This document shows, in pieces, positions 38,129 through 46,940 of a stretch of DNA of 64,000 nucleotides. Position numbers and translations under genes: made by a program. The stretch is from contig NZ_JACIGJ010000016.1 in assembly GCF_014197855.1 (NCBI RefSeq), positions 24,171 to 88,170 on the forward strand. Reading direction: 5' to 3'. The notes under the pieces are model-generated. The model was not told where the DNA came from. It saw only the letters and a list, made by a program, of their open reading frames with translations, and did no database searches. Numbering within the stretch: position 1 is the first letter of the stretch; each line of letters starts with the position of its first letter. The DNA is from Roseospira marina (lineage in GTDB: Bacteria > Pseudomonadota > Alphaproteobacteria > Rhodospirillales > Rhodospirillaceae).

Positions 38129-38342
38129 GGGGCGGTCTCCCTGTGTTTTGGGGGTGTGGAGCCGTCGACCACCCAGTCCTGGTTTTCGGGCGCACCGATC
38201 ACGGCCCGACATATGTACGGTCGCCGCGTCGGCCCGTCAACGCACGTTCATGCTACGTTCTGGGTTCCGAGGGGTGTGTATCCGGCGAGGGAGTTCGGCC
38301 AGGGGTCGGAGCCTCCGGGCATTTCGGTTTTCGCCCCCAGAG

Positions 38343-38351
38343 TTATCCACA
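38343..38351. promoter_or_regulatory. Consensus DnaA box upstream of nrdJ
   Basis: TTATCCACA, an exact match to the strong DnaA box, lies about 215 bp upstream of the nrdJ start and just past the plsC stop. A near match, TTGTCCACA, is inside the nrdJ coding region at about 38032. DnaA control of ribonucleotide reductase is known in other bacteria; here it is inference. Confidence 0.4.
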
Positions 38352-38385
38352 GGGCGGGGCCGCCCCGGAATCGCCGCGGTTGTGG

Positions 38386-39102
38386 TCAGGCCGTCGGTGA
38401 GGGCAGGGCGGCGCAGGCGCCCTCGACTTGGGTGCGCAGGGTCGCCAGGAAGGCCTTGCGGTCCAGCCCGGCCGGGACCGGGGGTAGCACGCGGACCGTG
38501 ATGGTCCCGGGCTCCTTCCAGAATGCCTTGCGGCCCCAGAGCAGTCCGGAGTTCAGCGCGACCGGCACGACGGGCACGTCGGGAAACCGCGTGTAAAGGG
38601 CGGCAACGCCGGGATGGTAGGGCCGGCTTTCGCCCGGGGAGACCCGGGTTCCCTCCGGGAAAATGACGATCTGGCGGCCCTCGGCCAGGGCGTCGCCGCA
38701 GCCCTTCATCATGCCACGCAGCGCCTGGGCGCCGGCCGAACGGTCGATGCCGACCATGCCCGCGACCTGCATGTACCAGCCCACCAGGGGAATCCGGAAC
38801 AGCTCGCGCTTCAGGACATAGACCGGGTCGTCCAGCAGGCTGTGGAACAGAAAGGTGTCATAGGCGCTTTGATGCTTGGCGGCGACGATAAGGGGACCCT
38901 TCGGGAGGTTCTCCAGGCCCTCGATCCGGCAGCGCACGCCCGCGATACGCTGGGCCATGGCGCGCAGGCCGGCCAGCCAGAAGCGGCACCCGCGCTGGAT
39001 CGGCCGGCGCGGCCCCGCCAGAAGGGGCAGGTAGAGAATCCCCAGGATCAGCGTCCAGGTGACATAGAAGATGTTGAACACGAGCGAGCGCATGACGGTC
39101 AT
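38386..39102 (-). CDS. plsC: 1-acyl-sn-glycerol-3-phosphate acyltransferase
   Basis: 238 residues with an N-terminal hydrophobic anchor (about 8-30). The acyltransferase blocks are present: KHQSAYDTF (H-X4-D catalytic motif), IDRSAGAQA and FPEGTRVSPGE. It adds the second acyl chain to lysophosphatidic acid at the inner membrane. The ATG overlaps the stop of the DUF218 gene (ATGA). Last gene of the ftsE-ftsX-DUF218-plsC operon. Confidence 0.93.
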   Translation of the reverse strand: MTVMRSLVFNIFYVTWTLILGILYLPLLAGPRRPIQRGCRFWLAGLRAMAQRIAGVRCRIEGLENLPKGPLIVAAKHQSAYDTFLFHSLLDDPVYVLKRELFRIPLVGWYMQVAGMVGIDRSAGAQALRGMMKGCGDALAEGRQIVIFPEGTRVSPGESRPYHPGVAALYTRFPDVPVVPVALNSGLLWGRKAFWKEPGTITVRVLPPVPAGLDRKAFLATLRTQVEGACAALPSPTA

Positions 39103-39785
39103 GGGAGCTCCGGACGGGGAGGGACGGGTGCCGGCCCGCGCAGCGACAGGCCCAGTTCAAGACGCAGCAGTGCCACCAGATACTTCGTATACTCACGCGC
39201 GAGAAGGCCGGCGGTGCCCGGAAAGCGCCACCAACTGTCCTGTTTGACGTGCGCGGGATAGACCGGATGCGGAATCACCGTGATGTCCGGCATCTGGCTG
39301 TGAAACTCCAGCAGGGCGCGACGCATGTGATAGGCGGCCGTGACCAGACGCAGGCTGTGCAGGCCGTTGGCCCGCGCCCATGCCATGGTTTCGACCGCGT
39401 TGCCCAGCGTGTCGGCGGCAGCGTGCCCCAGGATCACCCGATCCGCCACCTCTGGCGACGGGGCGACCCCGAGCGCATGCCACAGATCGGCCGGGGTGAC
39501 GGGGGCGGGAACGCCGCTGATGAACAGGCGGTCACCCAGGTTCTGTTCGAGCAGGTCGAGGCCTTCGCGCACGCGCTCGCTGCCCCCGGTCAGCACGACG
39601 ATCGCGTCGGCGCGCCGCGCGGCGTCTTCGGGCGCCGGCACGGGGATGGCGGAGGCATACCAGATCAATCCGGCCAGCCAGCCCAGTCCGAGGCAGACCG
39701 GAATCATCAGGATCGGGACAACCCATCGCAAGGGCCAGCGGGACACGGGGTGAGTCACGGATCGCAAGGTCCAGCGCGCGGTCAC
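39099..39785 (-). CDS. YdcF-like DUF218 membrane-anchored protein
   Basis: 228 residues, GTG start overlapping the ftsX stop (GTGA). A single N-terminal transmembrane helix (about 17-40) is followed by a periplasmic DUF218 domain: ADAIVVLTGGSERVREGLDL, a central TLGNAVETMAWA, and LVTAAYHMRRALLEF. Family members such as ElyC/SanA are linked to envelope biogenesis. Being in the ftsEX operon suggests a cell-wall role during division; the biochemical activity is unknown. Confidence 0.88.
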   Translation of the reverse strand: MTARWTLRSVTHPVSRWPLRWVVPILMIPVCLGLGWLAGLIWYASAIPVPAPEDAARRADAIVVLTGGSERVREGLDLLEQNLGDRLFISGVPAPVTPADLWHALGVAPSPEVADRVILGHAAADTLGNAVETMAWARANGLHSLRLVTAAYHMRRALLEFHSQMPDITVIPHPVYPAHVKQDSWWRFPGTAGLLAREYTKYLVALLRLELGLSLRGPAPVPPRPELP

Positions 39786-40675
39786 GGCATTCGGGCCAGG
39801 GTTCGCAGCACCGTCAGGCGGGCCGTCAGCATGACAAGACCGGCTGCGGCGAACGGCAGCAGGGTCAGTACGATCCAGTCCAGGACCGACAGCCCGACCG
39901 TCGGGACGAGCCCGCCCTTGACGCGGCCGGCCAACAGCCCGAGTCCGGCCAGGGCCGGCAACGCCAGCATGAATCCGCCGGCGCCGCCTTTCAAGCCCTG
40001 GCGCAGGGCGTGGGCGGCGAACTGTCGGGCGATGTAGTCGTCCTGCGCACCGATCATGTGAAGCACCTCGATGACGGGCCGGTGGGTCGACAGACCGGCC
40101 AGGGTGGCGTGCACGACCGCGACCGCCGTCGCGAGGCCGACCACCAGAACGACCGTCACGCCCAGCCAACCGACCGCCTCGCCGAGATCGAGCAGCCGCG
40201 ACAGCCACAGGCGGTGCTCGTCGAGAGTCGCGCCCGGCACGGCGGTCCGGAGCACTTGCGCCATGGCGCCGGGGTCGAGGCCGGGCAGCGCGTCCGGGCG
40301 CATGGTGATGTCGATCAGCCGGGGCATCGGCAGGTCGTTCAGCACTTCGCCGGACCCGATCCAGGGTTCGATCAGGGTCACCAGTTCGTCCTCGGTCAGG
40401 GCGCGGGCGGCGGCGACACCGGGGTAGGCGTCCAGCACCTCCAGCGCGCGCGCTACGCGGGCGTCGGTGGCGGCGCGCGCATCCTCGCCCAGACCGGGCA
40501 CGGGGGGAATCTGCGCCGTCAGATTGCCTGCGACGTCGTGGGTCCAGCGGTCCAGCACGTTGTTCAGCGCCAGACCACCGGCGGCGGCAAGCACGGCAAG
40601 GAACACCATGACACCGACCAGCACCGTTACAAGGCTGGACGAGCGGTTACCGGCAAGGGGCAGGTCGCTGCGCAT
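39782..40675 (-). CDS. ftsX: Cell division protein FtsX
   Basis: 297 residues with four transmembrane helices: one at about 15-38, then a periplasmic loop to about 160, and three more in the C-terminal half. The C-terminal FtsX permease fold includes STHRPVIEVLHMIGAQDDYI, the usual cytoplasmic coupling region. With FtsE it forms an ABC-type complex that controls peptidoglycan hydrolases at the septum. It lies 15 bp behind ftsE. Confidence 0.92.
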   Translation of the reverse strand: MRSDLPLAGNRSSSLVTVLVGVMVFLAVLAAAGGLALNNVLDRWTHDVAGNLTAQIPPVPGLGEDARAATDARVARALEVLDAYPGVAAARALTEDELVTLIEPWIGSGEVLNDLPMPRLIDITMRPDALPGLDPGAMAQVLRTAVPGATLDEHRLWLSRLLDLGEAVGWLGVTVVLVVGLATAVAVVHATLAGLSTHRPVIEVLHMIGAQDDYIARQFAAHALRQGLKGGAGGFMLALPALAGLGLLAGRVKGGLVPTVGLSVLDWIVLTLLPFAAAGLVMLTARLTVLRTLARMP

Positions 40676-40690
40676 GAGGCGGGCGGGACC

Positions 40691-41467
40691 TCAGGGGTAC
40701 GGACGGTCGGTGGAGCGGCGTGCGGTGCCGCCGCCGTTCCACGGTTCCGACCCCACAGGGTGAAGGGTCAGCCCGCCCTGATCCAGGTGCAGGCGCGGAT
40801 AGGGGAACCGCCGCACGAGCTGCTCGTTGTGCGTGGCGATCAACACCGTGGTCCCCATCTTGTTCAACTCCTCGAACAGGTGCAGCAGGCGCATGGCAAT
40901 GCGGTCGTCCACGTTGCCGGTTGGCTCGTCCGCCAACAGAAGGTCCGGGCGGTTGATGACCGCCCGCGCGATGGCGACGCGCTGCTTCTGGCCGCCGGAT
41001 AGAGTCGGGGGGCGGGCGTCCAGATGATCGGCGAGGCCGACCCAGGCCAGCAACTCCGGCACATGGTGGCGGATATCGGTCTCCGACACGCCGGCCACGC
41101 GCAGCGGAAGCGCGACATTGTCCATGGCCGACAGGTGATTGATCAAGCGAAAGTCCTGGAACACCACGCCCATCCGGCGGCGCAGGCGGGGCAGGGCGGC
41201 GCGGGGGGCGCGCGTCACATCGCGGCCGAACAGGGTGACGGCGCCGCGTGTGGGCCGCAGGGCCAGATAACACAGACCGAGCAGGGACGACTTGCCAGCA
41301 CCGGAACTGCCGGTGAGAAAATGGAAGGAACCACCCGGCAGGGAAAAGCCGATATCGCGGAAAATCTCGGGTCCCAGGTCGTAGCGCAAGCCGACCTGAT
41401 CGAATTGAACGACGGCCTCGCTATCGGGTGGCCTATTTCCCCAGTTTTCACCCATTTCGCGCATCAT
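40691..41467 (-). CDS. ftsE: Cell division ATP-binding protein FtsE
   Basis: About 258 residues from ATG 41467, with GAGGAA upstream; ATGs at 41464 and 41455 are also possible. The ABC ATPase motifs are complete: Walker [11 protein letters not shown]-loop VFQDFRLI, signature [14 protein letters not shown], Walker [13 protein letters not shown] and an H-loop in ATHNEQLV. It pairs with FtsX encoded next. Divergent from the zinc-ribbon/DUF3426 gene. Confidence 0.95.
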   Translation of the reverse strand: MMREMGENWGNRPPDSEAVVQFDQVGLRYDLGPEIFRDIGFSLPGGSFHFLTGSSGAGKSSLLGLCYLALRPTRGAVTLFGRDVTRAPRAALPRLRRRMGVVFQDFRLINHLSAMDNVALPLRVAGVSETDIRHHVPELLAWVGLADHLDARPPTLSGGQKQRVAIARAVINRPDLLLADEPTGNVDDRIAMRLLHLFEELNKMGTTVLIATHNEQLVRRFPYPRLHLDQGGLTLHPVGSEPWNGGGTARRSTDRPYP

Positions 41468-41604
41468 GCCCGCGCTGGTTCCTCTTCCGGTGCGCCGGCG
41501 GAGTGCGCGCGGTCGCGTCGTGATTCTTTGGGTGCCCCGTCGCTTGTGCCCGTTGTTCCCAAGTTCTATAACGATGATAGCTTTTGCCGCCAACCAATTG
41601 CCGC

Positions 41605-42675
41605 ATGAAAATAACCTGCCCGAATTGTGCGACGCGATTCGCCGTCCCGGATGAGGCCCTTGGACCCAAGGGCCGGACGCTGAAGTGTGCCCGCTGCGCG
41701 CACACGTGGCACCAAGCCCCGGTGGATACACCGGAGCCAGCCACGCGACCCGAAGCGCGCCCCGCGCCGGCTTCGCCGCCGGGCGATCATCGTCCGCTCG
41801 CCGAACATCTGGAAGATCCCACCGCCGGGCCTGAGCCGGATCCCGATCTGGATGTGGGGCCGGAGCCCGCCATGGAGGTCGACCCGGCGCCGTCCGACAC
41901 CGGGCTGGGCCGGGGCCGCGACGGGTGGCCCGACGGCATTGGGGAGGCGGTGATCGGCGGCGATGAAGCGTCGCCGCGGTTCCAGGAGTCCGCGGACGAC
42001 GACGAAACGGACTTCGACTCCATCCTGGCGCGTCTGGAATCGCAGGAGAAGGAACGCTCTGGGCGGAGTGGGAGCAGCAGCGGGTCCGACGATATTTTCG
42101 GTCATGATGACGAGTTGCCGGGTGTCCTGCGCGGCCGGCTTCGTGATGGCGAGACGGGGGCGAAACGCCGCCGACCCCCGGCGTGGGCGACCTGGGCCAC
42201 GGCCGGCCTCGTGGTGGTGATCGCCGTGCTCGGCGGGCTGTATTTTCTGCGCGACAGCATCGTTGCGGCCGTGCCGTCCACCGAAGGGGTGTACGCCGCA
42301 CTGGGGATTCCCCTTAATCGGCCTGGCCTCGGTCTGGCCCTGGACCAGATCGTGCCGACCTTCGAGCAGGATGGGGCTGATCAGGTCTTCGTGGTGCGCG
42401 GACTCGTCGTCAATCGAAGCGAGACGGATCGCCCGGTGCCAACCCTGCGGCTTATGGTTACCGACGCCGAAGGCGTGATGGTGCAGGAGAAGACCGCGCC
42501 GCCGCCCCAGGACCAGCTCGCGCCCGGCGAGACGACTCCCTTCCGCATCGTCCTGCGTCACCCGTTGCCACAGGCGGCAGGCGCTCGGGTGGGCTTCACC
42601 GAACGGCCCGCCGATCCCATGATGGAGCCGCCGCCTCGCGGGCAGGACGACCATGGGGACTCTGCCGCCCACTGA
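41605..42675 (+). CDS. MJ0042 zinc-ribbon / DUF3426 membrane protein
   Basis: 356 residues from ATG 41605. The N-terminal zinc ribbon has CPNC (5-8) and CARC (28-31), typical of the MJ0042 domain. A long acidic, Pro-rich disordered region follows, then one transmembrane helix at about 195-216 and a C-terminal DUF3426 domain (VRGLVVNRSETDRPVPTLRL). Such proteins are common in alphaproteobacteria next to ftsEX; the function is unknown. The ribosome-binding site is not strong. Confidence 0.85.
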   Translation: MKITCPNCATRFAVPDEALGPKGRTLKCARCAHTWHQAPVDTPEPATRPEARPAPASPPGDHRPLAEHLEDPTAGPEPDPDLDVGPEPAMEVDPAPSDTGLGRGRDGWPDGIGEAVIGGDEASPRFQESADDDETDFDSILARLESQEKERSGRSGSSSGSDDIFGHDDELPGVLRGRLRDGETGAKRRRPPAWATWATAGLVVVIAVLGGLYFLRDSIVAAVPSTEGVYAALGIPLNRPGLGLALDQIVPTFEQDGADQVFVVRGLVVNRSETDRPVPTLRLMVTDAEGVMVQEKTAPPPQDQLAPGETTPFRIVLRHPLPQAAGARVGFTERPADPMMEPPPRGQDDHGDSAAH

Positions 42676-42702
42676 CGCGGTCGGGCCGAGCCGCTGGATA
42701 CA

Positions 42703-42735
42703 GAAAGGGCGCGCGGTTCAGCCGCGCGCCCTTTC
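42703..42735. terminator. Strong terminator between convergent genes
   Basis: Perfect 14-bp stem GAAAGGGCGCGCGG / CCGCGCGCCCTTTC with a 5-nt loop, followed by GTTTTGG on the plus strand. It separates the DUF3426 gene from the convergent mesaconyl-CoA hydratase gene. Confidence 0.8.
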
Positions 42736-42744
42736 GTTTTGGGG

Positions 42745-43824
42745 TCAGGTCCGCCGGGGGATCAGGACGGTGTAATCGAGATCGAGCACCACCGATCCCA
42801 GATAGACCCCGTCCTCGTCCCGATAGGGAAAGTCCTCGCAATCCTGGTCCTTGACCGCGACAGTACGCAAGCGCAGGGCGCCGACATCGGACCGGTCGGG
42901 CAGTTCCATCTTGTCCAGAACCTCGGTCCAGGCGTGGATGGTGTCGCCCGCGAAGCTCGGATTCGTGTGCGAGCCAGCGTTGATGGCGGCCAAACGGAAC
43001 CCGTTCGCCAGCCCGTTGAACGACATGGCGCGGGCGAGGCTGATGATGTGTCCGCCGTAGACGAGGCGCCGGCCCACCGGCCCCTGCGCCTGGGCGAACT
43101 GGTTGAAATGGACCTTCGCGGTGTTCTGGTACAACCGCGTGGCCATTTGGTGCTCGGCCTCCTCCAGCGTCATGCCGGTCTGGTGGTCGATCTTCTCGCC
43201 CACGGCGTAGTCATCCCACAGGTCCGCCTGACCGACCAACTCGGGGTCGTAGTCGTTCAGGTCCAGGTCGTCGGGCACGATCAGGTCGGCGGCCGGAACC
43301 ACGTCCATCACATCGGGCAGCACCGGCGGCATGAGCGGGAGGCTGTCGTCGCCGGCCTCGCGCTTGCGCACCATGACCCAGCGGACGAAGTCCACCACCA
43401 CCTCGTCGTCCTGGTTGACGCCCGTGGTGCGGACATAGACCACGCCGGTCTTGCGGTTGGAATTCTCCTTCAGTCCGATGACCCGGGATGTCGCGCGCAG
43501 GGTGTCACCCGCGTAGACCGGCACGCCGAACACGCATTCGGCATAGCCCAGGTTGGCCACGGCGTTCAGGGAGATGTCGGGAACGCTCTTGCCGAACACG
43601 ATGTGGAAGACGAGCAGGTCCTCCAGCGGCATGTCATCGAACCCAATATCCATGGCCATTTCCGCCGAGCAGTGCAGCGGGAACCGAGAGCCGTATAGCG
43701 CCATGTACAGCGCCTGATCGCCTTCGGTGATCGTACGCGGAGTGGCGTGGACGATTTCCTGATCGAGCTGGAAATCCTCGAAATAATGGCCGGGATTGGT
43801 TTTGCTCTTCGAGCTTGCGGACAT
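42745..43824 (-). CDS. mch: Mesaconyl-CoA hydratase (beta-methylmalyl-CoA dehydratase), double MaoC domain
   Basis: 359 residues from ATG 43824, with AGGAG 8 nt upstream. Two MaoC hot-dog halves are joined; the first starts YFEDFQLDQEIVHATPRTIT and the second has LYQNTAKVHFNQFAQAQGPV and RLVYGGHIISLARAMSF. This layout and length match the mesaconyl-CoA hydratase of the ethylmalonyl-CoA pathway, which interconverts mesaconyl-C1-CoA and (2R,3S)-beta-methylmalyl-CoA. The adjacent malyl-CoA lyase/thioesterase-family gene supports this. A generic MaoC dehydratase is the alternative. Confidence 0.8.
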   Translation of the reverse strand: MSASSKSKTNPGHYFEDFQLDQEIVHATPRTITEGDQALYMALYGSRFPLHCSAEMAMDIGFDDMPLEDLLVFHIVFGKSVPDISLNAVANLGYAECVFGVPVYAGDTLRATSRVIGLKENSNRKTGVVYVRTTGVNQDDEVVVDFVRWVMVRKREAGDDSLPLMPPVLPDVMDVVPAADLIVPDDLDLNDYDPELVGQADLWDDYAVGEKIDHQTGMTLEEAEHQMATRLYQNTAKVHFNQFAQAQGPVGRRLVYGGHIISLARAMSFNGLANGFRLAAINAGSHTNPSFAGDTIHAWTEVLDKMELPDRSDVGALRLRTVAVKDQDCEDFPYRDEDGVYLGSVVLDLDYTVLIPRRT

Positions 43825-43876
43825 CGACGGCACTCCTGGGCGGGGAAGGGGGGCGGCGGTCCGGGGGCGCGGGCGG

Positions 43877-44770
43877 TCAGCCCTGCGCCGCCAGATCGGA
43901 CTCGAGCGCGGCGATGGCCTCGGCCAGGGCCACCAAACGGCGGGCGTTCGCGACGTGCAGGTTCTCGATCAGCTTGCCGTCCACGACCACCACGCCCTGA
44001 CCGGCCTTCTCGGCCTCGGCGTGGGCCTCGATGATGCGGCGCGACCACGCCACCTCATCCTCGCCGGGCGCGAACGCGGCGTTGGCGGCGGCGACGGTCT
44101 TGGGGTGGATCAGCGTCTTGCCGTCGAAACCCAGTTCCAGCCCCTGGCGGCACGCTTCGGCGAAGCCGTCGGCGTCGTTCAGGTCGAGATAGACTCCGTC
44201 CAGGATTGCCAATCCGTGCGCCCGCGCCGCCAGCAGGCAGAGGCCCAGCGACGTGATCATCGGCAGGCGCATCGGGGTGTGATGGCAGTGCAGGTCCTTC
44301 GCCAGATCCGACGTGCCCATGACGAACCCACCCAGGCGAGCCGAGGCCCCGGCGATCTCGGCCGCGTTGAGCATGCCGAGCGGGGTTTCCATCATGCACC
44401 AGATCAGCGTGGAGTCCGGCGCGCCGTTGGCGGCCAGAAGCGCCTCGACCTGGCGCACGGTGTCCGCGCTTTCGACCTTGGGCAAAAGAATGCCGTCGCA
44501 GCCGCTGGTCGCGGCGGCCTTGATGTCCGCATAGCCCCAGGGCGTGTTCAGCCCGTTGGTTCGGATCAGCACCTCGCGCCGGCCATAGCCTCCGCTGGCG
44601 GCGGCGGCCACGACGTTGGCGCGGGCTTCCGCCTTCGAGTCGGGGGCGACCGCGTCCTCAAGGTCGAGGATCAGGCCGTCGGCGGCCAGGGTCTTCGCCT
44701 TCTCCAACGCGCGGGTGTTCGACCCGGGCATGTAGAGCACACTGCGGCGAGGGCGGGCGGGAGCAGCCAT
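43877..44770 (-). CDS. CitE-family protein, (3S)-malyl-CoA thioesterase / beta-methylmalyl-CoA lyase type
   Basis: 297 residues, with GGAGG 10 nt before the ATG. It is a CitE-like TIM barrel: RSVLYMPGSN, LILDLEDAVAPDSK (Mg and CoA region), LIWCMMETPLGMLNAAEI (catalytic Glu) and GFDGKTLIHPK. The VVVVDGKLIENLHV end and overall pattern resemble Rhodobacter Mcl2, the thioesterase that releases malate from malyl-CoA, more than Mcl1, the lyase. It lies 52 bp upstream of the hydratase gene in the same direction, consistent with consecutive ethylmalonyl-CoA pathway steps. Confidence 0.82.
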   Translation of the reverse strand: MAAPARPRRSVLYMPGSNTRALEKAKTLAADGLILDLEDAVAPDSKAEARANVVAAAASGGYGRREVLIRTNGLNTPWGYADIKAAATSGCDGILLPKVESADTVRQVEALLAANGAPDSTLIWCMMETPLGMLNAAEIAGASARLGGFVMGTSDLAKDLHCHHTPMRLPMITSLGLCLLAARAHGLAILDGVYLDLNDADGFAEACRQGLELGFDGKTLIHPKTVAAANAAFAPGEDEVAWSRRIIEAHAEAEKAGQGVVVVDGKLIENLHVANARRLVALAEAIAALESDLAAQG

Positions 44771-44954
44771 GGCGCGGGAACCTCCATCCGAATTGTTGTT
44801 TCTGCCCCAGGCGCAGCGTGGCCGCGCGCGAAGCGTCCGTCCGGTCCGGTCGGCTCCGAAGGACGGGGCGGCACACTATAAATGAACACCGGGACGTGGC
44901 AAGCTGCGCGCCGCAGCGCAACATGCTGCCCGTCTTTCAAGGAGCGTTTTGCTG

Positions 44955-45857
44955 GTGGAACCGTCGGGTCCGTTCATGCCCATCCTGTCCATTCAAAGCC
45001 ACGTCTGCGCCGGCCATGTCGGCAACACCGCCGCTGTGCCCGCGTGGCAGGCCCTGGGCCGCGCCGTCTGGCCGGTCTACACCGTGCTGTTTTCGAACCA
45101 TCCCGGCTATGGCCGTCTCCGGGGGCAGGCGGTCGATCCCGCCGTGGTGGACGCATGCCTGCAAGGGCTGGCCGAGCATGTGGCGTGGCCCGACCGCGCG
45201 GCCGTGCTGTCGGGCTATCTGGGCACCGCGGGGGTCGCGGACGCGGTCGCCGACGCCGTGGACCGGGCGCGCGAGGGGCGGCCGGAGCTGCCCTATCTGT
45301 GCGATCCCGTGATGGGCGACACCGGCCCCGGGCTCGCTGGGCCGATCGGTCCCGGCCTGTACGTCGAGGCCACGATTCCCTCGGCCATTCGCGACCGCTT
45401 GATTCCGCGCGCGACCATCGCCAAGCCGAACCAGTTCGAACTGGGCCTGTTGACGGGGCGATCGTGCGAGACCCTGGCCGACGTCATCGACGCGGTCCAG
45501 GCGCTGCGCGCGATGGGGCCGCCGGTCGTGGTGGTGACCAGCGTCGAGGTGCCGGACGGCCCGGAGCCGGACGGCGCGCGCTGCCTCGTGGCGGATGGCT
45601 CCGGTGTGTGGATGGTCGCGACGCCCCGGCTGCGCTTCCCCCGGGCGCCCAACGGCGCGGGTGATGTGCTGGCCGCGCTGTTCCTGCATCATTGGCTGCT
45701 CGACCCGCGTCCGCCGGTGGCGTTGAGCGCGGCTGTGTCCGGCTTGTTCGAGCTGCTGGCGGAGACCCTGCGGCGCGGCGATTGCGAACTTGCGTTGCTC
45801 GCCGTCGGGGCGCGGATCGGCGCACCCGAACGGATCTGGGCGCCGATCCGCCTGTAA
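44955..45857 (+). CDS. pdxY: Pyridoxal kinase
   Basis: About 300 residues. The ribokinase-like fold starts ILSIQSHVCAGHVGN, with CDPVMGD and AKPNQFELGLLTG in the middle and the anion-hole motif PNGAGDVLAALFL near the C-terminus. It phosphorylates pyridoxal for PLP salvage. The best ribosome-binding site, AAGGAG at 44939-44944, points to GTG 44955 or TTG 44949, while ATG 44976 fits the conserved N-terminus but has no such site. It converges on the SAM hydroxide adenosyltransferase gene. Confidence 0.9.
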   Translation: MEPSGPFMPILSIQSHVCAGHVGNTAAVPAWQALGRAVWPVYTVLFSNHPGYGRLRGQAVDPAVVDACLQGLAEHVAWPDRAAVLSGYLGTAGVADAVADAVDRAREGRPELPYLCDPVMGDTGPGLAGPIGPGLYVEATIPSAIRDRLIPRATIAKPNQFELGLLTGRSCETLADVIDAVQALRAMGPPVVVVTSVEVPDGPEPDGARCLVADGSGVWMVATPRLRFPRAPNGAGDVLAALFLHHWLLDPRPPVALSAAVSGLFELLAETLRRGDCELALLAVGARIGAPERIWAPIRL

Positions 45858-45889
45858 GGTCACCCGCCTGCGACAGGGGCCGGACCCGG

Positions 45890-46624
45890 TCAGCGCACCC
45901 CGATGCAGATGCCGATGCGCAGGCCGAGGGCGCTGTCCGCCCGGCCCTGGTTGACGGCAATCTCGGCGAGGCCGTTCGCGTTTTCATACCAGAAGGCCTG
46001 ACCCACCGGCACGTCGGAGAAGGTGCGCGCCCGCCGCGCCGGGCGGCCGTGGGCGAGCAGTTCCGCGTCCGGGGCCAGGGTGGAGGCGCGCCGGCCGGTC
46101 ATGACGTTGCCGTAGCGGTCGATGTAGACCACGCGGTCGAGGTCGTCGGGCCAGTCCGACCGATCGATCGTCTGGAGCGGCCGGGCGTCCGCGTCGTCCG
46201 GCCGGTCGCCCCGGGCCAACCGGGCCGCCGCCGGGGCGAACAGGTCGCGGCCGTGGAAGCTGGCGCTTACGGGGCCGGGCGGGCCGAACGTTTCGGTGGC
46301 CTGCGCCGACGCGGCCCGGCGCGAGACCATGGCGAACAGGCCGTTGTCCGGGCCCACGAACCAGCGGCCATCCGCCTCCAGCATGACCGTGCCCCGCTCC
46401 GAGCCCACGCCCGGATCGACGACGCCGAGTACGACCGTTCCGACCGGAAGCGCGGGCACCAGGGCCGCCAGCAGATAGGCCGAGGCCATCGGGTCGAACA
46501 TCGGTGCGTCGGCGCACAGATCGATGATCGGAACGCCCGGCGCGCCCGCGTGCAGCGCGGCCTTCATCTGGCCGGTATACGGTCCCTCAAGCCCGAAATC
46601 GGTGAACACGGCGATCAGTGTCAC
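45890..46624 (-). CDS. SAM hydroxide adenosyltransferase (DUF62)
   Basis: 244 residues from GTG 46624, with GGAGAGAGG upstream. The DUF62 motifs are in order: VFTDFGLEGPYTGQMKA, LGVVDPGVGSERG, FVGPDNGLFAMV, FHGRDLFAPAAARLA and YIDRYGNVMTG. Enzymes of this family hydrolyse S-adenosylmethionine to adenosine and methionine. The physiological role is unclear. It is divergent from the TRAP binding-protein gene with a 316-bp shared region. Confidence 0.9.
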   Translation of the reverse strand: MTLIAVFTDFGLEGPYTGQMKAALHAGAPGVPIIDLCADAPMFDPMASAYLLAALVPALPVGTVVLGVVDPGVGSERGTVMLEADGRWFVGPDNGLFAMVSRRAASAQATETFGPPGPVSASFHGRDLFAPAAARLARGDRPDDADARPLQTIDRSDWPDDLDRVVYIDRYGNVMTGRRASTLAPDAELLAHGRPARRARTFSDVPVGQAFWYENANGLAEIAVNQGRADSALGLRIGICIGVR

Positions 46625-46940
46625 GGCCCTCTCTCCGTCCCAAGGTGTGCGGCGCGATCCTGGGGCAGGACAGGCCGTGACGCAATGAACGCGACAGTCG
46701 AGAGCGCCGAAAGACAGGAATGTTCCGTTCCGATGGGAAGATGCTTTCCATTGTTCCACGTTCCCGACCCTGTGTATGCTGCCTGCGAACCAAGGAACGC
46801 GCCGTGACTCCGTTCTCGCGGCGCGGTCTGGCCGTGTCGGGGGGGGCTCCCCGCAGTGAGCAAACAGGACGGTGTGAACCAGGACGGGGCCCACACGAGG
46901 GTCCATCCGTCCCCAACAGAATTCAGGGAGATCACGGACC
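46625..46940. promoter_or_regulatory. 316-bp divergent region before takP, with GTTCC repeats
   Basis: No gene seen. The element GTTCC occurs four times as two pairs (46722-46731 adjacent, 46753-46764 spaced by 2 nt), and GGAA-N2-TTCC and TTCC-N4-GGAA inverted repeats overlap the first pair. It likely holds the promoters of both divergent genes and a regulator site for the TRAP operon. Confidence 0.35.

Noticed and set aside
38129..38385. NrdR box upstream of nrdJ
   Set aside because: I could not find the ACACWATAT-type repeat in the region.
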